Assembly (NCBI GenBank): GCA_000827495.1
Contig: KN817532.1
Location: forward strand, 38,438-102,437
Source: Hypholoma sublateritium FD-334 SS-4
Taxonomy: Eukaryota; Basidiomycota; Agaricomycetes; Agaricales; Strophariaceae
Length of the DNA: 64,000 nt
Direction: 5' to 3'
The translations under genes were made by a program, and so were the position numbers. Below, one piece after another: positions 46,901 to 58,435 of the stretch; position 1 is the stretch's first letter; the number at the start of each line of letters is the position of its first letter. Under the pieces are notes generated by a model. The model ran no database searches. It saw only the letters and a program-made list of their open reading frames with translations, and was not told where the DNA came from.

Positions 46901-47611
46901 AGAACGACCAATTTTGCCCAGAGCAGTAGCCCTTCATTAGCATCTTTGGGAAACTCAGAATACGTAGCCAGGGGCCAGAGATCTCGGTATAAATATACCC
47001 CAAATGCGACGAACAACACCAAAGAATTGCAGTGCGCAGCGACTCTCGGAGGTTTAATCATCACTACCCCAGCAAGAGAGCATACGGAAGAGTAGAGCTG
47101 ATCATGTTAATTAGATTGTAGACAAGACGAAAAAAAGACATACATATGTTAGTACCATGAACGTTTCTGGGTACTGCATGATCACGCGAGCCGGGGGTGC
47201 TACGATGCTTTCCAAGGAAATACGGCGGCGGAGGGTTGTCACCGAAAGCGCAAAGAGCAGAATGCACCCAATTAGACGTCCAACGGCGAATGCATAAATG
47301 GTCCACCCGCCATGGCCTTTCGCCCTGGCGCGTATTTCCTGGAATGATATGCCAGACGCAGATCTGCTAGCAAAAATTGGAGTATCTGTTTGGTGATAAG
47401 ATCCATGACGGTGCGTGAGGACTAGAACGTATATGACGTGGAAGACGGTAAGGCTCAGAGCGAGACCAAACGGTATGACCAGGGTGTCTCTTGCAATCCT
47501 GGATAGCGTTGACGTGATGAGGACCAATAATAGCATTGGAATGCCAAACTGAGTGTGCTCACTTGAATTGCCATTCATTTGCGCTCGCCGCAAGCCTCCA
47601 GCCAAGTTCAT
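40907..47611 (-). CDS. ABCC/MRP-type ABC transporter
   Basis: Full-length ATP-driven exporter of the multidrug-resistance-associated family, likely vacuolar or plasma membrane. It has N-terminal TMD0 helices (about 47,600-46,450), TMD1 (about 46,430-44,900), NBD1, TMD2 (about 43,430-42,330) and NBD2. NBD1 shows Walker A GPTGSGKTSM, signature LSGGQKARLTLAR, Walker B ILLDDILAALD and H-loop THN. NBD2 shows Walker A VGRTGSGKSS, signature-like LSVGEKQ, Walker B LLILDEATSAID and H-loop AHR. Asp in place of Glu after the NBD1 Walker B fits the degenerate first site of ABCC proteins. A Ser/Thr/Asp-rich insertion lies within TMD1 near 46,050-45,900. There are twenty or more introns, including microexons at the ATPase motifs. 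The start at 47611 is the first Met after a stop in that frame; an upstream exon is not excluded. The substrate cannot be inferred. Confidence 0.9.
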
Positions 47612-48080
47612 GAGGTTTCTGAGTGGCCCAACTGATGAGGTCCATGTTCAGATGAGTTGAGGAGAGGACCACAGTGCTTATATATGTAAATATATCCCGC
47701 CGTCGGACAAATCAGATACTCCGCGTCTGCAAGCGTCTGTAGGGTAAAGGGCAACGCGAATTGCGTGAGAAGACAGCAATCTAGCGCTGAAGACACCCAT
47801 ACCCCTGATTGCTGGAGTGGAACGGACTGTCGACGTCGATTCCACTGCGTTTAAACAATCGCTACACAGAACATGAGACGAATTTATATGCGCAAAGAAA
47901 ATTCGTGTATGAGGACGTGCGCAGTTGGCCACGTCCTGGCCACGTCGATGATCCTTCGGGAGACATTAGGCCCTAGGGTTACTTATCCTCTCGCACGGCC
48001 GTCGATGTCTATCAGTTTGTAACGCGTAGATTGCCCGCCTTTCTCAAGAAGGGTATGGGGTATTTTGGGTGTTTCTGGTA
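47612..48080. other. Upstream region of the ABC transporter
   Basis: Probable promoter. A minus-strand open frame at 47608-47796 might be an upstream exon, but no join was supported. Confidence 0.4.
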
Positions 48081-48636
48081 CAGTCGACTCCCTCTTAACC
48101 CATACCTCTCGGTGGACAGCCAAAAGTATGGCTTATGAGAGAGTATGTACTTAGAGGGTGGTCAGCTGAAAATTTATTTGTCAGCGGTGTTTGCTTCATG
48201 TTCTAATCACCTTTCTTCAACCGAAGAAATGCCTTCTTGGCTTGCTAACTACAGCTTTGAGGAGTTTTGATTTTTTCAAACCTTTTTCTAAAGAATTTCG
48301 AGACATTTTGGGGCCTTGGTAACAGTTGGTACACGATAAGATGTCATGATTTTAACATATTTTTGACTTATGGAGCTACGCCTATGCTTCCCATCAGTCT
48401 GGTCTGTACTTTCAGTGAAATTATTTGGANATTAGCACCAAATTAGCACAGAATCTGAATTAATTCGGCCCATATACCTATGGGTTTTTCTCCGGAAGGG
48501 GTATGGGTTATGGGTTATTGAGGTTGTATGGGTTATGGTTTGCATTTCCCTGCGAACCAACTTGGTGGACTGAAAAAAGTATGGGTTATATGGGGGTATG
48601 GGTTATGCGGGCTATGGATTAAGAGGGAGTCGACTG
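48081..48636. mobile_element. MITE with 24-bp terminal inverted repeats and TA flanks
   Basis: The left end (48081-48104) reads CAGTCGACTCCCTCTTAACC then CATA. The right end (48613-48636) is its inverse with two mismatches, ending GAGGGAGTCGACTG. TA lies immediately outside both ends (48079-48080 and 48637-48638), the target-site duplication of Tc1/mariner/pogo-type transposons. The 556-bp interior has no open frame for a transposase and carries repeated ATGGGTTAT words near the right end. One base (48430) is undetermined. A non-autonomous miniature inverted-repeat element is the best reading. Confidence 0.82.
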
Positions 48637-48797
48637 TATATGGATAGTCTTATGTAGTCATACAATCTTACATTCAATCGACGACTCAGGTTGCGCGGCC
48701 ACTACCTGGACAAACATAGCAAATACGGTCATCAACCTCACAATTCGCGGGATAAGGGGATAGTATACGCACATGATTCTGTAAAACAAAAGGCCTC

Positions 48798-50413
48798 TCA
48801 TCGGGGAGGCTTCCGTTTGAGCCCGTCTCGCACCGTACTGCGTTCCCCTAGCAGAGCCATAATCTGCCAGCGTGGATCACGCACCTCCCGGTCGCCTAGA
48901 ACGGCCACGTTCTCGTCATCCATGTCGTCCTGCACGCCAAAGAAAAGCATGGTTGAAGTGGAGGTAGAGAAAAGCGCGCAACGCAGGGGCGGTAGGTTGG
49001 TTGTAGAGATGTTGTAAAATGTTTGCCGGTCGGAAATTTCCCAATTGCCAATTCACCGGTAATTTGCGGTCGTATGTAACGTCGCGTCGCGTCGTGTAAC
49101 AGAGCGCACCCGTGGGCATTGTGGGTTCGTATTTGATATTTGATATTGTGCGTACGCAGTATTTGACAGTGCGCGTGAAGTGCGGTATGGTGTACATATT
49201 TTGAACGTAGGGAGCGAAAAGAGCAAAAACTGGTAAGTATACATCCACAGCCGCAACCGATACAGTGCCCCCTAGTGCCCCCCGCAAATTATACATGCGC
49301 ACTTGTTTACCGCTTAAGTACGGCATGCATGTAGAAAGGCACAAGAGGGGCATGGTAGCCAACTTATGCTGGCGCGAACCGCAGGCGCGGTATCATATCA
49401 TAGATGAAACAGCGTCACTTACGAGGGACGGTGGGACCGCCGCAAAGCGCATCGCCGCTGCCGAGCGGTTAGGGAGATCCGCAGGTGACACGGTGAATAA
49501 CGTGTGGAACGAGTCCGGCGTAAGAACGGGCGGTCGGCTTGGTGGATGGTGGTATCCAATGGCTGTTGCAGATGATGAAGGAGATATAGAGGAAATTGCA
49601 GAGGAAGAGCACGTTAATGTGAGAGCATGTGTTATCAGCTGCTTTAGCTTGGCCTGCAAACAAAGTAAGAACAGCGAATGAATAAAAGGCTGGAACATTA
49701 TGAGGACTACATACATCGCACGCCAGGGTCATCAACGCTGGTACCGAGCGCGATGGTGCAGGAAGGTTATTTTGTGCGCATATCAAATTCATGCGTTCCG
49801 AGACGTGCTGTAGGGTAGGCGCGCGAGTGCTCGAGTGCAAATGAATGGGCAAGCGACTGCCCGGAGTCTCTCCCCTCTCAGGAAGAAGCTCGATCCCGCG
49901 TTCGTTCACAATCTCATCCATCTCTTTGCGGGGCCGTGGAGGGTCAAGAGGCGCCGGAGCATCCTGCAGCATCTTCAGTCGATCCCTTTCACGTTTTCCC
50001 ATTGAAAGAGCCCATCGCTTTATACGTCCCGATCGTATAGAGCGCGAGTCTTCTGGGACTTCGGGGCCTTGATATGGAAGGAGCGTCCTCCGGCGTTTCG
50101 TGGGCGGTGGCTTCGGGAGTGTGGGCGGTGGTGGCGTTGGCGGGCGCTTGAGCGTAGCAGTGGCGTCAAAGAGCGATATTATCAATGCATTGTGCAGTTG
50201 TACTAATAAAATATCAGACGTAGATGATCTACATGGATGGTGAGACGTACAAAGGGTTGGTGTTGTAAGCAGCTGCTTGGCCATCTGCTCGAACTCTTGT
50301 CGTGATGTCTTGCCTGATACAAAACTTGACAGCGAATCAAAGTAAACTTGCGCCTGTTGGCCTAGGTTCTTCGTTAGCTGGGATTTGAGCGTCGACGTCG
50401 ATGACAACGACAT
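48798..50413 (-). CDS. HFI1: SAGA complex subunit HFI1/ADA1 (SAGA-Tad1 domain)
   Basis: Structural subunit of the SAGA histone acetyltransferase coactivator. Exons 50251-50413, 49715-50202, 49423-49653 and 48798-48929 total 1,014 nt, giving 337 residues. The N-terminal SAGA-Tad1 signature is STSTLKSQLTKNLGQQAQVY, FVSGKTSRQEFEQMAKQLL, then LQLHNALIISLFDATATL. A Pro-rich linker and basic RIKRWALSMGKRERDRLK follow. The histone-fold-like part contains the SERMNLICAQNNLPAPS region. The C-terminus is DDMDDENVAVLGDREVRDPR, WQIMALLGERSTVRDGL. The last intron (48930-49422, 493 nt) is about nine times the usual size here, but the frame is kept across it. ATG at 50413 was preferred over 50500, as the conserved domain starts immediately after it. 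It shares a 450-bp divergent promoter with the RING gene. Confidence 0.85.
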
Positions 50414-50863
50414 TCCAGCAGCCACGAAATGAGCGAAGGTCGTGCTTTGGTCGTGGCAAGACTTGAGGAGGAAGTTCAAGGAACTGAAATGAGTTATCAT
50501 TATTTCCTAATAAGGACAATATTCACGTGATCTCGGAACTGATTGTTACAATTAATCGACTCGATGCTGAGACGGCCGGAGTCTGAATTCTATGTATCTG
50601 CTACCGAGTTCGTCCTGCTCAGGCCAACTGAGTACTTACTGGTAACACAGAACAATTAGGTAGACACCTCCGGCCAGCTTCAATTCTGACTCATTAAAGA
50701 AATTTTTATATGGTGCTGTCCTACGACCAAGGAATGTGCATGAGCAACAATTAATAAGTGGCACAATGCCGAGCTCGGACCACTATTTTTGGATTACATA
50801 ATTATCAAAACATTGACGCGCATGACTACTTTGCACTTTTGCTACAACACATCCACCTCGAAC
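50414..50863. promoter_or_regulatory. Divergent promoter between HFI1 and the RING gene
   Basis: A 450-bp spacer between two start codons on opposite strands. It is AT-rich compared with the flanking exons. No motif was assigned. Confidence 0.5.
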
Positions 50864-53007
50864 ATGCCTGGCTCGACGCGGCAGGCGACTCCAGGCCCCA
50901 GCACCCTTTCCTCTGCAATACCAACTAACCCAAGTTATGTGAACCCCAAGAAGCGACCAGGCTCGGACGCCACTGACGAGACGCGGGAGGCGAAGAAGCC
51001 CAAGGTCGACGGCGAGGCGCTGCCTTTGTCGGCCAACAACAACAACAACAAGGAGAAGGACAAGAAGAAAAAGAAGAAAAAGAAGAAGCGCCGCATGTCG
51101 GTTGTCGCAGGGGCTCCGCAGCCATCGCTGCGCGACCGCGAGACGCCGAAACCACGCTCCAGTGCTGTGCCACCTGCATCGGTTGTCACCAAGCCCAAGA
51201 GCCCCGACCACGCGAACGTACTGAGCGAAGGCAAACAGGCCTCGAGTGTATGTCTCTATTACTCTCAAATTTGAGCATCTCATTAATACATCGTCACAGT
51301 CCTCAGATAAAGGAAAGGACAAGGTTCACTCGCCATCCCATTCGCAACGCGCCTGTACTCCGCCTGTTGAACCTATGCAACCCGTAGCTTCGGGTTCAGG
51401 ATCCTCAACGGATGAAACGCGCGCTTCAGAGATAGCCCACCTCAAAGCTCAGCTTGCGAGCCAAAAAATAGTGTGCCACTTTCCCTCTGTGGCATATTTT
51501 CTCTTACCAAATTACATAGCTTCTTGAACGACATCAAAACCACCTCACTCAACACCAGCAAGCTATCACCTGTCAGATATGCCTTGACCTTATGCACAAG
51601 CCATACGCCCTTGCTCCCTGCGGCCATACGACCTGCTATGGATGCCTCGTCCGTTGGTTTACAGCCCCAAACAACCCCGAGGCCGCCAACGCAGCAACAG
51701 CCGAAAACGACGGAATAGACGCCATCCTTAACAGCCCCATAGCCGTGAACGGCGCGTATATCCGCCGGCGTAAGAACTGCCCCGTCTGTCGTGCCGCAGT
51801 CACCGACCGCCCGATCGAGATGTGGGGCATCAAAGGCATGGTCGTGGCGCTCGTCAAGAGCGGGCTCGGTGACCTCCCTCTTCCCCCGCCCGCGGCAGTG
51901 GAGGCCTCCGCCAACGTCGACCCGTGGCGGAATGTCTTCCGCAAGGCCAGCGCGCCGAGCGGGCCCCTGGGCGGCCTGAACCGCTTCTTTGCGCCGGCGG
52001 CCCCGCCTGTAGACGACGAGGACCGCCAGGAGATGGGGTGGTACGACGGCGAAGACGGGGGCATCTACCGCTGTGTCGACTGCTACCACGAGATTATCTA
52101 CGCCCAATGCTCGTTCTGCCAACGCCCCTACGCGGGCCACGCGGGGGGTGACGACGACGACGACGAAGATGGAGGGTCGGACTTCGACGTGGACGATCCA
52201 CACTTCCGCGCGGGGCTGCGGGGGCGGCTCGCGGGTGGGCCCGTGGCGGACGCGGATGACATGGATGACGACTCGATCGACGACGAGGACGAGGATATGT
52301 ACATGTACCAGCCCGGCGGTGAGGTGTGGGGCGCCGATGTCGACGACGACGTGGAGGATGACGGCTTGCACATGGACCCGGTGTACTACGACGGCCGGCA
52401 CATGTTCGAGACAGACGATGAGGAGGACGAGCCGAACAATCTCGAACATCCGCACCGGCTCCAGGCTCCACTCCCGTACGCGCACTTCGCGGAGCTGCTG
52501 TTAAGGCACCAGAACCCGCAGCCCCCGCGCGGGCAGCGCGGGCCGCGGATCGAGGAAGTTGGCCTGGGCGAGGAGGAGGAGGAGGAGCAGAGCGACTACG
52601 AGGGCAGCTTCATCGATGATGGCGCGGAGCACGACGCTCATGGCGCCATTGACGTCGACGGCGAGGATGCGAGCGACGACGAGGTGGAGGTTGTGGATGG
52701 CCCGTATCCGGTGCCGCGTGCGCCGCCCGCGCGCCGCCGGCACCCTGTCCAGAGCATCCTGTCCAGCGACGACGAACCTGAGGAGATTGAGGACCCGCGG
52801 ATCCTCGCGCGGACGTACGGGCGCAATCGCCACCGCATGGTTATGAACCTCCTGGACGAAGACGAGGATGAGGACGACCAGCGGAGTGACGACCCATCTG
52901 TAGAGGGGGGGGAGTTGCTGACCTCGCGCGGACGAGTCGAATACCCGCTCATGCTGTCGGACGAGGAGGACGACCTGGCGGCCGAGGGGTCGGAAGATGA
53001 ATTTTGA
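50864..53007 (+). CDS. RING-finger protein with acidic C-terminus, probable E3 ubiquitin ligase
   Basis: Three exons (50864-51247, 51300-51470, 51520-53007) give 680 residues. The basic N-terminus has a Lys run (KKKKKKKKKRR) that could be a nuclear signal. A short coiled coil (EIAHLKAQLASQKILLERHQ) runs into the RING: CQICLDLMHKPYALAPCGHT, TCYGCLVRWF, then a long insertion, then CPVCRAAV. A second Cys cluster, YRCVDCYHEIIYAQCSFCQR, follows and could bind another zinc. The remaining 300 residues are dominated by Asp/Glu. RING plus acidic tail resembles histone-directed ligases such as Psh1, and the RING core also resembles CHFR, but no forkhead-associated domain is present. E3 activity and substrate are inferred. 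An upstream in-frame ATG at 50789 is possible. Confidence 0.8.
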
Positions 53008-53932
53008 GCGTATGGATGCCATCGTAAAAAGAATATTGAGCGACTTGAGCCTGGCACTATCCTACCTTTGTATCATAAGCTTCAGGAGTATATAATCATT
53101 TCTTGCTGGAAACTGTCATATGTTTTGTCCCAGTAATCTCATCCAGGCCTCCTCCGTAATTGGTAGGGCCGACGAGGTTTGGTCTATCGGATAGAAGTTC
53201 CCCGGTCGTATATTCCAGCAGTTCCTGCCGCAGGTACTCACCTCATGCGGATTGTATTTGGAAAATGTTTCTACACCACTGATTGTTGACTAACATTATA
53301 ATCGTGCTCTAACGGGGCCTTAGTTGACGCACTGGCCTCGGAGGAGCCGCCTGCCAATGCTGCCGCCGCCCGATGCCGGACTACATATGTACGTAACTGA
53401 GCTCATGTCCGACAAGAAAAGGGTCGTAAGGAGATATGTAGCAGGAATGTGTACCGGCGGCGGCGTGGACAATAACGTTAAATACCTAACACACACAACA
53501 ACCCACCGCCGGGGGACCTCACACCAGCACACCAAAAAGTCAAAGCAAGGTCGCGAGCTGTGCGCGCTATATAATATAATAATTGTACGGGGGTACGTGG
53601 TATTTACATTGTACGTGAGTAGGGTATAAACGAGCGTCGGCGTAGGGTGTCTCTATATACGCGGTATGTATGTATGTATGTATGACGGGGCAGGTGGCAA
53701 AGGGCAGGTGGTACAAAGGCACATAGATAGACAGGAAGGGGCACTGGCGACCACGGGGGTCGGGGAGAGGGGTCTAAGTACAGGGAAGGGAAGAAGACAA
53801 TGGGCAAATTACATGCACGCGGAGAGGGAGGGGTGATTATGTTGTGGGTGAAGCAGGGAGGGGTGGGGTTGTGCGGTACACGTTGATACTAGATGAGCAA
53901 TAAGATTACAAGCAGGGGCAGCGCCGGGCCGC
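53008..53932. other. Convergent 3' flanks, with a (TATG)5 repeat
   Basis: Lies between the RING gene (+) and the transporter gene (-). Contains (TATG)5 at 53665-53684. No gene supported. Confidence 0.5.
53665..53684 (+). repeat. (TATG)5 microsatellite
   Basis: Five perfect TATG units in the intergenic spacer. Confidence 0.9.
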
Positions 53933-55892
53933 TCACCCGACACGACTCTTCTTCTCCTCCTTTTCGCGCAGTTCAACGGCTGCGTACAGCGCACCGCCGA
54001 GGAGCGTCAGCGCAATGCCGACGCCGTTCGCCAGCGTGATCGTCAGGTCGAAGATGGTCACCGCGCACAGGATCGTGAGCACCTGCTTCACATTCGCTGC
54101 ACATAAACCCCAATCAGTATCTTTATTCGCCACGGCGCAGAAAAGACAACTCACCAGCAACGCTCATCCCAAGCGGTCCAACGCGGCGGTTCGCATTGAA
54201 GCTCACGACATTCAGGAAGAACGCAAGTGCGCCGTTCAGCAGGAGCCACACGCGACCCGTCGCACCCGCCGCACCCGCGCCTGCCACGCCGGCGCCGCTG
54301 AAAAGGTGCCACCGCACGCGCGCGAGCTCACCCGTGAAGTGAGCTAGCAGCGTCGTCTGGATGAAGGCAAGCGGCGATAGCAGGTACAACAGATGCAGCG
54401 GGCTCAGCGTGAGCTTCGGCAGTGCACGCGACGAGGCGGACGCCCCGGGCGATAGCGACCGCGGCGGCACGCTGAAGCCGGGCGATGCGGGGGACGCGAG
54501 CGGCTTGAGAGGGTACCCGGGCGCCGCGGGCGAGCGGGGGAAGATGGTCGTACTGATGAGCGTGGCGAGCGAGGAGAAGAAAGTCGGCGGGAAGGCGGAG
54601 TAGGCGTGTACGTGCAGCTCGTCGGCGAGAGGCTGGTGAGCAGGCTCAGAAGTCACGGGGAGCCCCACCTGGGTGGGTTTGGCGAGGATGACGTTCGTGA
54701 GCGTCGTTTTGAGGGCGGCGAGGAGCGTGCCGAAGAGAGTAAGGAAAAACCCAAAGGCGGTGAAATAATAGTCGCCATATGTTCTGATAGAAGGTAAGTA
54801 TAGGATTGACGTGGCCACAAGGTGGCGAAGCACTCACGCGAAGCCCACGCCCACGACAACGGGAACGAGCGAGAAAAGTTTGCGCTTGCTACACCGACGT
54901 CCCAAAATGGCGGCTGCCAGCACGATGGTGAAGAACGGCGTCGAGGCGCGTACCACTTGGTGGAACTACAGAGATATAATTAGTGCACGCGCCTTGGCAT
55001 AAAACACAATACTAACCGGAACGGTAACGAGCCGTAACGACGCGTTGCTCACGACGATATTTAGTGTATACAAGATACTGAACAGAAATAGCACTATCAG
55101 TTCCCTGCCGTTTAGATTTGGCATTGGGCTTGACGTGAGCGGCCTGTAATGAGCCGGGCGTGCCCCGGTTGCCCTGGACTCCAGACGCAGTAGGACAACC
55201 GTGCCAATGGTCCCGCAGAGAGCGTGCAGAGCGGTCAGGGTGTATGGGAAGGGGAAGTGGATGAGCACAGATTTGTTGTACAGCGTGAGACTGAGATTGA
55301 GCACAAAATACAGCGCCAACCACAGCTGGGGAGAGTCAGGTAGGGCGGAGAGTCGGCCCAGCATATACAGGCCGCTGGAAGTAGGGGTATTACTGTGCAG
55401 GAATCGTGTCTTCGAGGGCGAGGCAGTCACCAGTGCACTCTGTGGATGCAGAAAGTCCTCGTCGACGATCAGTTCGACCGTCTGCGCGAGATCTGCGGTG
55501 GCCGATAGCCCGTCAAGCGGATAGGCGATGGACGGCTCCTGGGAGTGGTACATGCGCTGGTGCAGCGTTGTCACCCTGAGCGTCCGCCCGCAAAGGATGC
55601 GACTCGACTCTGAGGCCTCACTCTCAGTCACCGTCGTTTTTGGCGGAGCACCAAACCAGGCCCTGCCCCCATACGGTCCCTCGTTCTCCTTCTCGTGGCT
55701 AGACACTGTGTGCATGGACTCCGCGGGCCGCGGGGTGGTCGAGCGAGAGCGAGAGCGTGGTGGCGGGGTGGAAGGAGCATTCGACGCCAGATCTTGCTCA
55801 AACGCGCGCTCGGCACCGGCGAGCACGGGCCCGGCGGCAGGCGGCCGCCAGTCTGATGGCGAGGTGAAAACGAAAGTGGGTGTCGAGGCCAT
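53933..55892 (-). CDS. Triose-phosphate-transporter (TPT) family membrane protein
   Basis: Member of the drug/metabolite transporter superfamily, TPT branch, predicted in an endomembrane such as Golgi or ER. Four exons (55017-55892, 54838-54965, 54155-54783, 53933-54096) give 598 residues. A Ser/Pro-rich cytosolic N-terminus of about 180 residues comes first. Membrane helices then follow: LALYFVLNLSLTLYNKSVLI, FPYTLTALHALCGTIGTVVL, ELIVLFLFSILYTLNIVVSN, FHQVVRASTPFFTIVLAAAI, LFSLVPVVVGVGFATYGDYY, FFLTLFGTLLAALKTTLTNV and VLTILCAVTIFDLTITLANG. The family hallmarks NKSVL and KTTLTNV are present. A hydrophilic insertion of about 80 residues lies between later helices (about 54,660-54,420). The first Met of the open frame is at 56075, but the MASTPTFVFTS start at 55892 gives a more usual length. 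The transported solute is unknown. Confidence 0.82.
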
Positions 55893-58435
55893 CGCGCCAA
55901 AGGAGCGGGACGAGGATGGCTTTTCTGCGCGGACAAGGACAAGATGGTCGTGCAATGCAAGCTTATGTATTTTTTCCCAGTTCCCGTAAACGTCGATCAA
56001 TGTTACCCTGAACGGGAGATTCCAATCTGTCCTAGTCCGCCATTGCACTCGGATCCCGCTCAAAGACCGCCCCATGAACTCGTTATCTATCTACTAGCTT
56101 GCTTTGTGCGCCTTCGGAATACCAGCATCTTGCAACGAGGCAGATAGAGCACTCGAGGTGCGCACTGTTGTCTGCCCTGAACAACGCGGCCTTTGTCTGT
56201 CAAAATGTTTCATTCCCTCCGTTGCGTAACTAATGGGCATGGCAGCGGGATATCATCCAGGGCCACCTATCTGCCTTGCGCCCAACGTCGTTGACTGTGA
56301 CCTTTCCGGCGTCACTGACATTAGATTCAATTCACAACGGATGCACACCTAGGTCCTGCGCGGATCGTTTGGGCTGGCTAGGGGACAGCGGCAAGTGCCA
56401 AGTACACCGTGCACCACTTTCTGAGTTTGGAGACAACCGCCCTGGTGGCAGCCGCCCAAATCAACAAATCAACGGTAAGTAAATCATCTAATTATCGTCT
56501 AGCCGAACACCGGTACATACCTTCTAGCGTTGCGTTATCCAACTTCCTCTGTGCGCGACGGGGCTCCTCGCCGCGGAGAGCCATGCAGTGTGCGTGATGA
56601 ATGTTAGTGGACTAAACAAACATTCAACGGTGCGGAGGACTGACAATTTTCTTTCAGCCATCACTGTGCTGTCTAAGTATGCATGCGGAGAATGGCCCTG
56701 GCTCGGGGCGGATGCCTGCGCTGGACACTGGTGCCACAGTGGAATGCCTGTCATCGCGCCATTGGGTGTTGATGCGCGCGAATGGGGCCTGTCGATGATT
56801 AGCTTCCGCCAGCCTAGAACGCAGCAGCGGCGCAGACGGCGAGGGGATGCGTCATCAGAAGAGAGCCCGGGGTATCTGGCAGCAGGAAGAGCTTGGGACC
56901 GAAATATTGATGCTCGATAAGTCCAGCGGTCGCAGAAATCGCGCCACCAGCAAAGTCGTTCCAGTCGGTTTGCAGCCTCAAAAATAGCGTCCCTACTACT
57001 TAGCTCGTCGCTGACACCGATAGTTTCAGGTTAGGTTTAACGCGACAGCGGTTCAGCGGGTGGCTAGTGTGGCGGGTACAACAAAAATGAAAAGCCTGCA
57101 TCCCGATGAGTCGATGCCAGCCTCTTCAGTTTTAGATCAGCATCGTCAATTGGTCTCGAACGTTGAGCGCAGGTCAAGTGGGTCCTAGAAGTGGCCAGGC
57201 ACAGCGGTGTACTGGCCAGTACCTGGCTGCCGTCGCGGTGGTTGCTGGGAAAGATCGCGCCAGCAGAAAATCGGTTATTTCCCACACTTGCGTGATGGAT
57301 CTACATACCCGAGCGAGCGCCCGCGACGCGCGGCTCGGCACCGCTTAACAGGCTCGCGTCGCGGGCGTCGAGACGTGGTGCTACTGCCGCGGGGTGCGTC
57401 GTCGTTTTCATATTCGCGTTCGACGTGATTTTTTGGGGAGATGGGCCCGCCCTGTGCGTTTGGTAGACGCGCGGGCTGCCGCCTGCGCTGCGAGTGTCAC
57501 GTCACTGGCACAGGTGCGCGGAGCGCACGGGTGCTGGGACTGGCACCGGGGTGGGACGCATCTCCCCGCTCGTACCGGAGGCGCTATCGATGTACGGATC
57601 CAAAAGCGCACGAGGAGGCGTCGGACCTTGAGACAAAATGCGGACCGCATCAAGTATCCAACCCGCAGACTGACGGGCGTATGGACGGCGCGCCGGCGTA
57701 GTATAAATGCTGCAGATGCGGGAAGGAGCGAGATTGGTCTGCGCTCCAAATTCCAAAGCTAGTCCCCGGTGCCTGGGATCTCGTCTTGAGTTGAATCGGA
57801 AGGCAAGTATGGCATCCTTTTCAATCAACACCAAAGGAAAGAATAACGTCCGAAAGATTTGCCGCAGGTCAGCGCAAGTGAAAGAGGGGTATACGGTGTT
57901 ACATCGAAAGGAACGTAGAAGGCAATAATAAAAACATCTCCGGGTGCTCTGGAGCATCCCAAAGTTGACATTCGATATCTAGCGCTCAGCCACTGGCATG
58001 GTGCTGCTTGCATGAGTTGAAGAGTTTTCAGATCGTGATCCTTTGAGGGTCATGAGCAAAAATCAAGCGTAAGACTTTTGAATCCAGTCTCACCGGACGC
58101 ATCGCAGTGCACAGATAATACGAAGCGAATTCTGCGTCCTTGTGCGTCTAACGAGTTGAGGTGGGTCTTGGGTGGGTCGACGAAGAAGTACTGTGGGTCC
58201 TGGGAAATTCCCGTTGATCTGATCGAATAGGACCCATTGACCATGCGCAACGGTTCATATTCGTCTTCCTCATTCCTGCCTCCATGTCGAAATTACGCGC
58301 ATGTCTGAATCCAACAGCGACGACGTCAACTGAACATATATCTGATTTACGAATCAAATATTACACATCGCACAGCCAGTATGTTGGTTACAATTAACTG
58401 GTTCAACTTGATAATTACAATCATCCCATAGACAG
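55893..58435. other. 2.5-kb region without a supported gene
   Basis: Upstream of the TPT gene and of FunK1 copy 1. Open frames such as 56588-56920 and 57394-57762 overlap frames on the other strand and have no domain. The missing first exon of FunK1 copy 1 may lie near its right end, for example around an ATG at 58284, but no join could be proved. Confidence 0.4.

Noticed and set aside
48916..49362. 148-codon minus-strand frame between HFI1 exons
   Set aside because: It sits inside the long last intron of HFI1, shows no domain, and the flanking exons join in frame without it.
53604..53807. Minus-strand frame next to the (TATG)n repeat
   Set aside because: It reads through the tetranucleotide repeat and has no supporting features.
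56588..56920. 110-codon plus-strand frame
   Set aside because: No domain, no splice context, and competing frames on the minus strand.
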